A stretch of 64,000 bases of DNA, from the NCBI GenBank assembly GCA_019775845.1, contig JADQAV010000036.1:1-64000 (forward strand), read 5' to 3'. Positions 1 through 11,792 of this stretch are shown piece by piece (the first letter of the stretch is position 1; each line of letters opens with the position of its first letter). The translations under genes and the position numbers were made by a program. The notes under the pieces were generated by a model. It made no database searches, had not been told where the DNA came from, and saw nothing but the letters and a program-made list of their open reading frames with translations. Source of the stretch: Myrmaecium sp. VS I D KN 1. Taxonomy: Eukaryota > Ascomycota > Dothideomycetes > Valsariales > Valsariaceae.

Positions 1-37
<37 letters not shown>

Positions 38-38
38 T
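1..38. repeat. (CT)n-(GT)n compound microsatellite
   Basis: The first 20 bases are CT dinucleotides and bases 21-38 are GT dinucleotides. This is a simple-sequence repeat at the window edge, so its full length is unknown. Confidence 0.9.
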
Positions 39-205
39 GGTTATACAAGTACAGTACACTTCTCCTTTCTTCCTTCTTCTTTTCTACGAAGAGAAAAGAC
101 GAGGATGAAGGGAAAAAAAAAATCCGAAGATCTTCTTGTCTTCGGCGCAGATCGATAGCTAATCGAAGACTGATAAGTAACCAGCAAGCACGTAAGCGTA
201 AACAT

Positions 206-259
206 GGGGGGGGGGGGGGGGGGGGGGGGGGGGGNNCCCCCCCCCCCCCCCCCCCCCCC
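206..259. other. Assembly gap inside a poly-G / poly-C run
   Basis: An uninterrupted run of G (206-234) is followed by two N (235-236) and then an uninterrupted run of C (237-259). The N bases mark a gap or ambiguous join. Poly-G facing poly-C is what results when reads from both sides end in artefactual G tails, so the junction should not be treated as real sequence. Open frames crossing it are not genes. Confidence 0.85.
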
Positions 260-516
260 TATCTTTCTCTTTCATCCCCCCTTCTCCACGAGGGGAAGGA
301 GAATCTCAGTCAAAGAAGCAACACCATCAAAAAGAAGAAGAAAAGGAAAAAAGATGGAAAAAAAAAAGAAAATAACAGATAGGGGGAGAAAAGAAAGAAG
401 TCGAAGAAAGATGATCCACTAGACTCCCTGTAGTCACTCTTTCGAAGAAGGACAGGAGAGAAAGAATTGAACGCCACTCATGATGCTTCCCCCACCCCAT
501 GCAGTGTCACCCGTAC
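260..516. other. Non-coding stretch downstream of the surface-protein gene
   Basis: Purine-rich sequence lies between the gap and the 3' end of the minus-strand gene that stops at 517. It presumably includes that gene's 3' untranslated region. No gene is visible. Confidence 0.5.
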
Positions 517-1951
517 TTAAGGCAATTCCTGCGCAGGAGGACGATACGGAACGTAACCACCCTGCTGCGGCTGAGGCTGGGGCTGCTGCTGGTGCTGGAA
601 ATGGTGAACGTTGTAGCTATCCCCGCTCTGACGAACGGAGACGGAACCCGGGTACGGAGAGCCCACCTCAGACGGGCCACCCGTGTAGCCGCCGGGGACG
701 GAAAACTGCGATGGTAGGCTGGAGTGCGGATCGGTGGGGGCGGCACCACTGGGGGAAAACGGCGGGTTCGTCTCCTGGGAAGTCGGTCGCATGTGGTTCG
801 CTTGTATCACTTCGCGGCCGTCAATCTCCGCCGGTCCGGTGAAGTCGTCGGGCGAGTGCGCGGTGGCGACGGTCGTGGCGCCGAGCGCTCCGGCACCGAC
901 AGGCGGAGCGACCTTGCTGTTAGAGCTGGCTGTGGGAGCGACGGCGGTTGAACCGACCGAGGCGGAAGGGGTGTGTCCGTGTGCGTAGCTGCTCGTCAGA
1001 GGTTTCTCGTTCTGATCCCAGGCACCCAGGGTCGAGGCGCTGATGGCCTTTTGGCCCTTGCGACGGCGCCACAAGAAGAAAAGAATGCCGCCGATGATGC
1101 AGGCGAGGCCGACTGGGATGCCGACCGCGCAGCCGACGATGGTCCCCAGATGCTTATTCGAGCCGGAACCGTGTCCTTGCGGGTCCAGTGTGGCTCCAGG
1201 AGTCTGAGTGACAACCACGGTCTGAACGGTACCGCCTGCGTTGGTGGACTCGACGGTCGAGGTGATGGCAGCCGCCGAAGCTGTCGCCGTGGTAGCAGAC
1301 GCAGCCGCGCTGCCCGAGGTCGCCGTCTTGGACGCCGAGGACTTGGCATTGGACGAGCTCGTGGTCGTCGAAGCCTTGGTGGATGCGGTGCTGTCCGGCT
1401 TGAGAGCAATGGAGGTGGGGACGGAGCCGGAACCGGTTGTCTGGTATCCGCTGGAGAGGATGGTCGCAAACACGGTTCCGTTGGCAAGGTCCCAATAGTC
1501 GTGGCCACTATCCGTGCAGCAGTCAAACGAAACACGGTCGGCGTCGCAGCACCACAGGTCGTCATGGTTTGAGCATTGGAGAATGGCCTCGTTACCGACG
1601 GCTGTCAAGTCTGTGGAGAAAAGTCCAGTCAGTCATGAGGAAGGTCGCCAAACGGCTAGCGTTCCACTTTAACTCACTCTGTGTGCAGATGTTGGGACAG
1701 GCGGGGCTTTCCCACGTCTGGTCGGAGCAGGTGTACCGGCCGAAGTATTTGGCGTTGGGATCCCAGCACAAGCCATTGTCCAGACACTGCCAGTTGTAGG
1801 GGCAGCACATCGAGCCCTCTTCGTCGCTGCATGGATAGTCGGTCGACGACTTGTCACCGTTTGGATAGTAACAATCACCCGCGGCGACGGCCGAGCCCGC
1901 AAACGACAGAACAGCGAGGACAGCCACGCTAAGCCGCGGCATTGGCGACAT
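517..1951 (-). CDS. Cys-rich, Ser/Thr-rich single-pass surface protein
   Basis: Two exons (1678-1951 and 517-1610) are joined over a 67-nt intron (1611-1677) with GTGAGT donor and CAG acceptor, giving 455 residues. The start is the ATG at 1951, followed by a typical signal peptide ending near residue 23. Residues about 25-130 hold many cysteines, including two CC pairs, so this is probably a disulfide-bonded extracellular domain. A Ser/Thr/Ala-rich stalk, likely O-mannosylated, follows to about residue 240. One transmembrane helix lies near 247-270 and is followed by RRRK and a long Pro/Gln/Ser-rich cytosolic tail. This layout resembles fungal Mid2/Wsc-type wall sensors, but the Cys-rich domain is not a WSC domain I can confirm. 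A role as a plasma-membrane sensor or receptor is inference from architecture. Confidence 0.85.
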
Positions 1952-2385
1952 TGTGATCGGGTGGGTCTGTCCCAGTCGAGGGGGGAAGAAACGATAGGGG
2001 AGCTAAGGCAGGCGGATTCACGAGCGGGAAGTGTGAATGGCCGAGAGAAAAAAGAATATCGGGACGTGCGGTTTTGTCCGTCGGGTAGACCGTGTCGGAA
2101 AAACGACGTGCCTGACCCGTCGTGACTGATGTTTGCTCGGATGGCAGCCGTGGTCGCAGTTCAGAGCCGGAAGGTCATTAGCGTCGCGCAGCCATGGGCG
2201 CGCAGCTTGGACGCAGGCGAGTGGATGGGCTGACGCTCGCAGGCCCAGGGCGGTGGAGAGTAGGTCCTTGACGAGATTGAGAGAGGGAAGGTGGATGGGT
2301 AGAAATTCGGTATATAGTTGGTGGTCTGTGAGGTCGTTGCAAGACACGTGGACCGGGAGAGAGATGCGGAGGTGTCGAAGGAAAA

Positions 2386-2500
2386 CGGAAGGAAGGAAGG
2401 AAGGTAGGGGTATCACCGTGGAAGGAAGGAGAGGGGAAAAGCAGGAAGGAAGGAAGGAGAGAAGGAAAAGAGAAGAGAAGAGAAGAGAAGAAAAGAAGCG
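2386..2500. repeat. (GGAA)n / (AGAAG)n purine tract
   Basis: Several GGAA tetranucleotide runs (2386-2405 and 2420-2460) are followed by AGAAG pentamers up to about 2500. On the minus strand this is a pyrimidine-rich tract about 0.45 kb upstream of the surface-protein start, so it may belong to that gene's promoter or leader. Confidence 0.75.
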
Positions 2501-5174
2501 GAAAGGGCACGATCAGGCGGACGGTGGGCAGGAAAGGGAACTTGAAGGACGCCCAGCAACCAGACAACCGTTTCTGCCAGGCAAAAAGAAGCGTATCGGG
2601 GATCGTTTCCGGAGGCTCAAGCCTCACCCGGCGTTACAGGAGCAACCGTGGAGGAGCAGTAGCAGCAGTTAGCACCTACGCTACCACCCACCTTATTTAC
2701 AGTACCTGCCACTCCCTTCAAGTTACTACGACGGCACCTCGTACAGTACTATACATACATTGGTCGACACGCCGGAGCTGAGCGGGCAGAGAGGTACTAA
2801 AGCAGTGTGAGTACATAAGTAGGTAAAATACTCAGAGTCACATACCGACGGCGGGGAACCAACAGCTGCATAGCAAACCTGCCCCCGCTCTCCAACCTCA
2901 TCTCCCCCAAACCTGCTCGCAGCCGGTGGGCATGGAAGGTGGGTTTCACCAGATCTGCAGCTGCCCGTCCCTGCTCGTCACGCACCCCCTCCCCTCCTGC
3001 TCTCCGCGCCTGAGAGTCCTCTTGCAGTCTGGGATCTCGATCAAGCCGGACGGGTGGCCGGGGAGGGGCACGGGGGATTTTGGTGATGTCACGTTGCCGG
3101 GGCAGGGCTGGAAGGCAGCCTGGGCAGGAACCTAAAAAGAAGGATGGAAAGAAGGCTGGGACAACCTTGGACCCTTGGGGGAGACCCTGGGAGATGTGCC
3201 GGCACAGGGGTTCGAGATGGCGCAGGGACCGATGCATGAAGAGCCTGAGGCTTGATGATGTAAGTGCCTTGCTGCCTCATAGGTACATATGTATGTATTC
3301 TCTGCATGTACTTACCTCACCCGTCATGTATAATAACGGAACAAAATAACGACCGTCTTTTTAGATATGCGTGCAACTCCATTTCCCCCCCAAATACTCA
3401 CTCACGCAGTTCCACCCAGTCGTGGGGACGTCGGATCGCAGCACAGAACTCATCATCAGTCGATCCTCCGCCAGAAAAAGCGAAGTGAAGTGGATCTCCA
3501 CCGCCGGCAGTGCCCGCGCGCCCCGCCCCCCGTCATCATCTGCCAGTCAGGGCAGCCCCCCCGCTGTGGGAAAATGATGTGGTGGTAGGATGCTTGTTGG
3601 TTGGTTGGTAGGTCTATCTGAGTACACTTATATACCCCTAAGGGCCACACCCATCGTAGCTTCCCACGCCGCCCAGCACCAGGGGTTCTGCCCTACGCCG
3701 CCGCCGTCAGACATTCCAGCCTGACCCAGCCATAAACCGGTACGCCTTAACCTTATTTCTAATCCGCCAGCCTCAGCGGCCTGGCAACGCCCCTACTCCT
3801 AAGCACAGTGCTAAGTCACTGATGAAACAACAACACTGCGGCGGCGCTCTTGGCCTTGCCCTTACTCTGGAGAGTCATCTGGGGGGTGCCTCTGCCATTT
3901 TTTTTTTTTTTTCGTTCTGGAATGTGATGTACATGTACATGTGTATTTCCAGAGGCCAACCACTCAGCGCGGTTATAAACACTGATCGGGGAAGTTCACT
4001 AACGCACCACATGCGTTGAACGGAATCCCCCATAGGTATCATCGGGTCACCAGGTCATCGGGTCGTTCAGCATCGAAAGTCAGTATCAATTTCTCTCCAA
4101 ACCGCCGGCAATCCATCAAAACATCCGTGACGTCTGCGCTGATTCACTTGCCTCAACCCAAGCAATAACCATCATGAAACACACCAATCACCTCCCAATC
4201 CACGAAGCCACAAAAAGCCACAAACCACACATGTATCAGTACCAGTTTCTACCTCCCTTCATCCAAACACCCCGCTCTACGAAATGACGAACGAACCTCG
4301 CCCAGAAACCTGCCACAGGGGGGGTGACGAACCGCAAGGACCCCCTTGTCGAACCGTAAGGCTGAACGCTGGGCACTGAGAGCGAAGAGAGACCGGGGGT
4401 GTCACGTAGCGCTCCACTCGGTAAATAGCTCTTACGATCGCGTGCCGTCTGCATGCATGTACTGCTCTCTCTCAAGAGCAGCTGCGGGAGGATATGTACT
4501 CGATGCATACGCACGGTTCGTGGGGATTGCGGTGCGTAGAGGGGAAAAGGGGGAGGAGCATATTCCCTCCGCCATGCTGCTCGTTGTTCATCCACACAAT
4601 TAGAAATATAAAGAGAAAAAGTAAGTAAGCCTCTGTCGACGATGAATACAGTCAGGAGGAGCAAGTGAACATCGCCGCTGCGCCCCTCGAACGAGCTAAT
4701 CCAGCCACCCGCCGGCCCTTCACCCTTCTCCATACACCAGCGCCACTTTATGTCACCTAGCAGTGGGCGAAGAGCACTGCACGTGCAGCTATGTATGGAG
4801 ATAACTCAATGAGAGAGGATTAATGTGCTTCGGGGGCGAATGAGGTCATGCATATTGTAATCGTTGGAGAAATCCCACCGAGGCATCATGGCAAACGGAA
4901 GAGGTTTCGAACGCCGAGGGAAGAGGAGCCAATTCTGCTGCTGCAGCAAAGGAGCAACGTGAGCGTGCCCTGAGGGAACAACAGCTTAAGTAGAGTGAAG
5001 GGTTAGTAAGGGCAAGGGGGGAGTAAAGAAAAACATAAGAATAATAGCTGGAGCGGTTGTTCCGCAAACCACTCGGTCGTCGATTGCTGGATATACCAAC
5101 ACCCGAGTCAAACAACTCCCATCCTGCTTGCAACCATCCGTTTCTCACCCTGCTCTGCATCTTCAGGGCTTTAC

Positions 5175-5182
5175 ATATAAAG
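5175..5182 (+). promoter_or_regulatory. TATA-like box of the small cysteine-pair gene
   Basis: ATATAAAG lies about 130 nt before the ATG at 5310, followed by a CT/CA-rich leader. It is a plausible TATA element. The assignment rests on sequence and position only. Confidence 0.4.
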
Positions 5183-5309
5183 CCTCCGTTCTCCCTCGTG
5201 AAAGACGGAAACCTCTCCACTATCCCCATCACACACACACCACACCTACACCTACCATCTCACACACACACACCACCAGCACCCACCTACACCCCACACC
5301 CAACACACC

Positions 5310-5687
5310 ATGCAACAACCCACCGAACCCACCGCCCCCCTCCCCATCCCCGAGGAGCACCCCATCCAACCCACCATCCCGCTCCAAAACCCCACCCTCA
5401 CCCTCACCCTCACCTCCTGGCTCTGCCACCGCTGCGGCCACGGCCACCTGACCCTGCTGCTCTGCTGTCCCCGCTGCGACCACCAGCTCTGCACCGCCTG
5501 CCCGCAGCTGTGGTTGCTGCTGGGGGATGAAGAGGAGCAGGATGAGGGGGGGCAGCAGCAGATGCAGATGCAGCAGATGCAGATGCAGCAGCAGCAACAA
5601 GAGCAGCTACCGCCGCCGCTGTCGCCGGATGGGGGCGTTATGCTGGTTAATGGGTGGGTGAGTGAGGGGGAGGGGGAGGGGGTGTAG
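5310..5687 (+). CDS. Small cysteine-pair (zinc-ribbon-like) protein
   Basis: Single-exon frame of 125 residues; the ATG at 5310 sits in a good context (ACACACC before it). Residues 37-65 carry closely spaced cysteines in the pattern CxxC...CCxxC...HxxCxxC, the signature of a small treble-clef or zinc-ribbon module. A Pro/Thr-rich N-terminus precedes it, and an acidic Gln/Met-rich C-terminus (QMQMQQ repeats) follows. Small fungal proteins with a similar Cys core preceded by a Trp are common and mostly uncharacterised. The TATA-like box and CT/CA-rich leader upstream support a real gene, but length and low-complexity flanks leave doubt. Zinc binding is inferred and no function can be assigned. 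Confidence 0.55.
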   Translation: MQQPTEPTAPLPIPEEHPIQPTIPLQNPTLTLTLTSWLCHRCGHGHLTLLLCCPRCDHQLCTACPQLWLLLGDEEEQDEGGQQQMQMQQMQMQQQQQEQLPPPLSPDGGVMLVNGWVSEGEGEGV

Positions 5688-6751
5688 GGTGGGGTTGATT
5701 GATTTTTTACCTTCTTTTTTATTTTTTTGCTTTGGTTTTCTTTGGTTTGGTTTGGTTTTGGAGGGGGGGTGTTGGACATGTTTGCTGCGGATCCCATGGT
5801 TTCTGTTGGAAGGCGATGGCTTACAGGTTGCTGGGTAGTCGATGTTTATCTTGAAGTGCTTTACAAGTCTGCATCTTCTATGATTTGGTTGCCATACCGT
5901 CCGCCTGATGTCAGGTCGGTTAGCTGGTTAGTCGTCACGGATACTGGCTCATATACCGTCAGTTATTTTGATTTTTGTTCATCGAGTACTGTCAAAGCCA
6001 AATAGCTCCCCTTCCTGAGAAACTATCAACTCACCCAATATTACCTCCTCCCGAACCACTCAGAACCCCAAACCCCAGCGTCCAAGCATACAAACACCTT
6101 GCATTAGTACCGCATACCCAACGACGCCCCAAGCCACGACCATCCTTCTTTCCAGTGTGACAGTCTTCCTACATAAACAAATTATACGGATGATTTCCAT
6201 ATCAATATACCAAGAGCAGCGTAGCCCTAAGTAGTATCCAGAAGCAACGCGATATCCACGATATCACGAACGCGAGAGAGACGGCCTTGCGTACCTAGCC
6301 TCAGGATGACAATCGATCAACCCTAAGTGAAGTTCAAAGACAAGGCTCGTGCGACATGTGGATAAGGGTGCTGAGGATTGGCCACGCTGGTAAGACGTCA
6401 GTAGGGCTACTGGATACGGATAGGGTTGGTGTGGACGCGGAGATGGGCATTAGCTTTCGTGTTGCGGAGTCCAGACATGCCAGAGGCTTTCTTCCATTCT
6501 ATGGCAGATAATACACGAGGGCCATCGCATGCTCAGGTTACACGCGATGCGACGCACAAGGCGGCAGACGAGGTAGAAAACAAAGTACCATAGTTATTTA
6601 ATCCGAGGATATACTACTCCAACACAGAAACATCCCTCCACAATGAAATATGCACAGAATAACTAGATACAACGCAGCGATCCATCGCCACCGCCACCTC
6701 TGCTCGTCCAACCCACATTACTCCGCCAAGGAGATCACCTGAACCAGAAAC
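5688..6751. other. Convergent intergenic region
   Basis: About 1.06 kb lies between the 3' ends of the small plus-strand gene and the minus-strand RAV1 gene. It is relatively AT-rich, with T-rich tracts near 5700-5760, consistent with two 3' untranslated regions. I see no gene in it. Confidence 0.5.
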
Positions 6752-9700
6752 CTAGAACCCAAAAGCATCCAACAAACTGTTGGCATCCGGCTCGTGAAAC
6801 TGCGTCGGCGGTGGCTTCGGCTTCGGCTTCTCCTCCTTCGCATCTTCTCCATTTTTCCCGTTCTGGTCCCCTTCCTCCTCCTCTACCTCTTCGGTGTGCT
6901 CCAGCCCCTTCTTTAACGCCTCGCGGGTCGGCAGGTCCAGCACGACAAGCGAGCTTCGTCGGCGGAGCAGCTTCCGTGGATCGATGTCGAAGGCGTCAAG
7001 CGCCGAGGGAGGGGCCGTGGCGTTGAAGTGCTGGGGCGCCTCCGTCTTCGAAGAGAGCACCGCCATAGGGTTCGACGAGGCGAGGAATTCCCAGGTGCGA
7101 ACTGGTTCAGGAAGGTTAGCGTGTCGTACGTAAATAGAGGGAAAAGGAGGCATGATGGAGTAGAGAAGAAGAAAAGCAGAGAGATAACGTACCAAGATCA
7201 AGTGCGAGGAAGTCACAGCCCATACGCTCATACAAACGAGCCGTATGCAGCACGAATTCCCATTCGGCACGGGGCGACACCATGACGGCACCCCGCAGCG
7301 TTTGGAGCGACTTATCCCGGAGCTGTTTGTACAAGACGACCAGCGCCGGATCGTCCGTCAGGAAAAGCTTAGAATTCAGATTCGGCGTTTCTGGGGGCGA
7401 CATCAGGGTCGACAAGGGAGACTGCGAGCGTGTGAGCGACTGCTTCCGGGCTAAGAGAGTCTCAGAGAGCTTACCACCAACGACCGGACTGCATTGTCCT
7501 TCCGGTTCAACATCCAGAATGCCCAAGTTGCTAACCATCGATTCCCTTCCACGGCCGCCCGAGGTAGGAGATTCTCCCTCAGAAACTCCTTCAACACCGG
7601 CCCGTCTTCCCCTTCGTACACCCTCGCAACAGCAATGGCGAGTTGATCGTCTCCCACCTTGTTCGACAGCACGCTCACGGCATCCTTCAGATGGTCGGCC
7701 AACAAAAAGAACGCGGCCGCATACTCGAATCTTCTCCGGCCCAACAGCGCATAGGCATTCTTCAGAGCCGCCGTCCGCCAGCGGGGTTCGTTGAAGTTGT
7801 TCGACAGCAACCGCTGCGTGCCCGCCTGTTCCTTGTGCCATGTAGCCATCCGCCAAAGCCCGACAAGGACTGCTTTCTTCTTCAGCGCCAAGTAATACAG
7901 ACTGCAATCCACGGGGTTCTTGTCGTTACTTTTGGTATATTCGTTCCGCGCGATGACTTCGAATTGCGCCCGCAAGGCCGCTGCGTCCGTCATCCACATG
8001 AACATGCCGCTTTCCCTGGCGTGCCGCCAGAGCATCTTGCCCTGGAAGTGGCGCGACACCAAGTCGACGAGGATATCCTGGCTGGTGCTGTGGTACGCCC
8101 ACACAATCTCGCGCCAAGAGATCGTGATGGGCTTGGGTGCGTGAGTGGAGGAACGCAAGACATGTTGTCGGAAGAACAGAAGGAAGCGGCCGGCATTGTC
8201 ATCGATGGAGCGGCGGTGCTTTTCCACCGTCCCGACACATTCGATGATATCGGCGAGATGAAATTGCTCCCGACTTGACAACAGCGGCACCTGATACTTT
8301 ACGAGAAGCTCGTTGAGAGATGCTGCAACCTCCTCAGTTACGGTGGCAGGCTCCTCATCATCGGAGAAATCAGCATAAGATGAATGAAGCTCCTTCCGCG
8401 AGGAGTTCATGGGCTCGGGCTCCTTGGAGAAATCCTCGGCATCAAGGCCAAGGAAAGGATCGAGATCATCTCCTTCGGTGAAAAATTTCAGCTTCTGATA
8501 GAGGTTGATAAGGATACGTTGCACGAGTAGAATCTTGCCCGTTAGCACACACTGCGCTAAGAACTGGGGATGATATACTGGCAACGGTCCGTTGAGGCGG
8601 CTGACTAGCGTGAAGATGTCGACGTTTGCCTTCTTCCGAGAAACGAGTCGGAGGTCCGGCAGCAGCCCATCCGAGACTTCGACGTCCTCATCTTGTACGA
8701 AGAGTTGCTGCCCGGCGCCAATAACTAGATTACCGCTACCAAGCCACACGGAGTCGCCGATCGGATGGGGAGTAAGGTCTCTGATCCGGACCTCTCTGAT
8801 CGGTGCCCAAGACGGACCCGCATCAAGGTAATCATACCTGAGCTGGGCGTATATCACCACACGATGTTGAAAGCCCACGGCAAGGATTGACTGATTGTCT
8901 GGCGTGGATGACCAATCAAGGTCCTGAATGAAGCCTTGACCTTCAAAACGCTCATGATGTTCCAGTTGCGCACTTCTCGTGTTCCAGATTGTGAGGGTTT
9001 CCTTTTCCGAATCGACCAGAGCTGCTTTCCGGATCGACGTACCGCTACCCAGAGACGGGTTTTCGATGCCGGTGTCGACCGTCGAAGTGAGCAGCCACTC
9101 TAGCTTCCGGGTGGATGGATGAATCCGCGCGGTCCAGGATTTGAGCACGCCTGACTTGGAGTACGAGATGGCGATATCGCGTGCAAACGTGTCTAAAAAG
9201 CCAGAAATGACCGGCGCAGTACCAGCAGGATCGACCGGAAGAACGTACTTTAGACCATCGCCAGGGCCCAGGTCAAATGTGCTAAACTCAATCATCGAAA
9301 TGTCTTCGCCGCCGTTTTGCAAACTCGATTCCATTCGATGCGGGTGTTCGGCCGTGTAGGACGACACGGTCCCGGCCTCGCTCAGAGTGGAGGCATTTCG
9401 TTGGTGATGAGCTCCTCGTTTCCGCGGTAGGCGAATCTCCCACGCAACACCAGACATCTCAGAGCTAATCGTTGCAACATGCACCACTCCCGTATCGGCC
9501 TCGGTTTCGGGAATCAAAAGTAAGCACAACGGTTTTCCCTCCAGCTGGTACTGACAGCGGGCGACTTCCACAGCCATCGGGCCGCGGGTATCCCACAGTG
9601 AAATGCTTTCATGGTGTAAGAACACCACGAAATCACCTTCTTGAAGTAACCAGGTGCGGTGGATGTGCTCGTGGATGTCGACGGTGCTATGCCTGTGAAG

Positions 9701-11165
9701 GGTCATGCCTATCTCTGTGTGTCGCTGAACCCACACGATGCTCTCATCATTCACAGTCCGTGAGATGAGCGCTCTGCCGCTCGCTGTACGATTGACCTTC
9801 TTGATGGAGCCAGAGTGCCCCGTCCAAACGGTCTTCCTTTGCACGCGCTGTTTCTGCGGTGAAGGATCGAACAGCTGGTCGACTCTGCTTTCCAACCACT
9901 CCAGCCTGCCATCAAAATGGTGTACCAAAAGAGTAAACGCTGTTTTGTCACCGCAGAAATTGTAGAACTGGATATTATCCTGTATGCCTGGCGCGTGGGT
10001 AGCGAAATGGAGGCTCAACCCTTCCACATGTGCAATGTTGAAGATATCTGTAGTCTTCCTCGGTCTGGTGGTGTTAATCTCCAACCCCCATGCAGACATG
10101 TTGCCCTTGTCATCTAATACAACGCACACCTCCGGATTCCGGTTGGCGACCGAAACAAGATGGTCTATTGCATGCTGGTCCTTTGCGCCGTTCGAAGGCT
10201 GCTGGACCGCTCTTTCCGTTGCCGCAATAAAATCTCGGCTGTCGATGATGAAGGCATACCGCTTTCCAGATTGTTGTGTCAGAGGTAAGTGACGCGGTTG
10301 GATGGACTCCATCAGATCGATCTCCCCCCAAAGTTCAAGCACATGGAGCCCATGAGGGTCGCCAGGTACCCATATCCTCAGTTTCTTGTCCGCGCATATG
10401 GTATACAGTACATTGTCAATCGTCTGATCTTGGTGCGGTCGCCGCCAATGTACGCCTGTGATGGTTGCAGGATGGTGAAGGTAAGCATGATCGAAACGCT
10501 GATCCGGCGACCCGAAAGTCAATCGGCGCCAGACCTTCAACAGCCGGTCGTACATCCCCGTTGTAACAATCAAAGCCGCGTCGGGGGAGAAAAGCGCAAA
10601 TTTGGCCGGGTTGGCCAGAGGCTTTGTCCATGAGCATTCCGATTCATCGTCGAGGGTCGTGAACAAGGACAGCGATGAGCTTCCGACCAGCAACTCTTCC
10701 GTCAACCCCCAGGAAAGGGTGGCCGCCTTGTCCTCTGGGTCCTTCAAGGATAAGCTGCATTGTAGAGACCACTGCGCGATTCGTCAGTTATGGCCATGCG
10801 TCTCTCCCTAGAAGCCCTCGCCCGCGCACCTTGACAACGCCCTCGTCCTGCCCATACGGCTTATAGACGTAGATGACCTTCTCCGAGCATGTTGCAATCT
10901 TGCCGGTCGTCTCATCGAAAGCAACCGCTACGAGCTCGGTCTCCTCTTCGATGTACGTGGTTTGGAGGATATGGTTCGGCGCATCGAGGACCACCAGCGC
11001 GTTCCCGGAGATGTATACCTGCGGACGAGAGTTTCAGTCAGCGACAGGCGTCGGCACGGCCATTTTGCTCATGAAGCTTCGTACAATGACCAGGTTTCCA
11101 TCCCAAAGCCCAGTGGTGACAGCTTGGAGCTTTGCCTGGGGTCGTCCCGGGAGGAGTGCTCGCAT
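6752..11165 (-). CDS. RAV1: RAVE complex subunit Rav1 (V-ATPase assembly)
   Basis: Five exons (11085-11165, 10830-11018, 7475-10771, 7193-7421, 6752-7101) join in phase to 1381 residues, close to yeast Rav1. Introns are 53-91 nt with GT/AG ends. The start at 11165 reads MRALLPGRP, the expected short N-terminal strand before the first beta-propeller. The N-terminal half is WD-repeat-like. The Rav1 C-terminal domain occupies roughly residues 550-1230, including a helical segment near residue 1130 on the YALLGRRRFEYAAAFFLLAD stretch. The tail is acidic and Lys-rich. In the family, Rav1 forms RAVE with Skp1 and Rav2 and promotes reassembly of the V1 and Vo sectors of the vacuolar/endosomal H+-ATPase. 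Family assignment is firm; the internal domain limits are approximate. Confidence 0.93.
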
Positions 11166-11792
11166 CGAGGAGGTTCAGAGGGGCAACATGTATTCACTGC
11201 TGCAACATCTTCCGATTCGCTCGTTATGGGCCTGGGAGTGTTTCTCAATCCCGGGGTGTACTTTGTCGGGACGGGGTTCTGGCTCGATGTGAATACGTCG
11301 GGGACCCGTGCGATCAGGCGGTAGCGGATGCTCGGGGGTATCTCAGACGGAGGTCGGGGTCAAGCCGCACCCAAAGCATGAAGAAACTGAGGAGCAGTGC
11401 GGAAGACCTGAAACAAAGCGGCAGCGCTGTGATCTCCAGCGATACAGGGATCGAGAAGGTGTAATACGGCGCAAAGGACGGTGCTGGGGAAGCTCTCGGC
11501 TGCACGGTGATGCCATGTTGCTGGTGGGTTCCGCCAAGACGAGCGCTATCACCGCGGTATCTCCAGGCACTGGCTGACAGCGCAAGGCTGACTGCTTCCC
11601 CCTAGGCGTTTTCACAAGACATTATCACAAGATTCCTCGTCCGTTTCGGTAGAACTGTATTGATCTCTAGTAGAATATTGGAGAATCTAGGTATCCAAAG
11701 TCTCAAAAATCCGAAAATAGCCCTATACTTTTGATCTCCATCATCCATACGCCGGGATATGCAAACGCATCAAGATACTTCGACCCATCCAC
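11166..11792. other. Intergenic region, RAV1 promoter and PRMT 3' flank
   Basis: This 0.6-kb spacer separates the RAV1 start from the stop of the upstream, same-strand methyltransferase gene. It must hold the RAV1 promoter. The open frames inside it are not gene-like, and no further element is recognised. Confidence 0.5.

Larger units (their letters stand above)
1952..5309. other. Intergenic region without a supportable gene
   Basis: This 3.4-kb stretch separates two divergently oriented genes, so it should contain both promoters. The open frames in it are short, overlap on both strands and look compositionally random. Simple repeats occur at 2386-2500 and about 5228-5310. I see no RNA gene. 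Confidence 0.6.

Noticed and set aside
23-422. Two overlapping plus-strand frames across the gap
   Set aside because: They are translated from microsatellite and poly-G/poly-C sequence with N bases and show no protein-like character.
973-1572. 199-codon plus-strand frame inside the surface-protein gene
   Set aside because: Antisense shadow of the long minus-strand exon, which has signal peptide, stalk and membrane helix and closes in phase.
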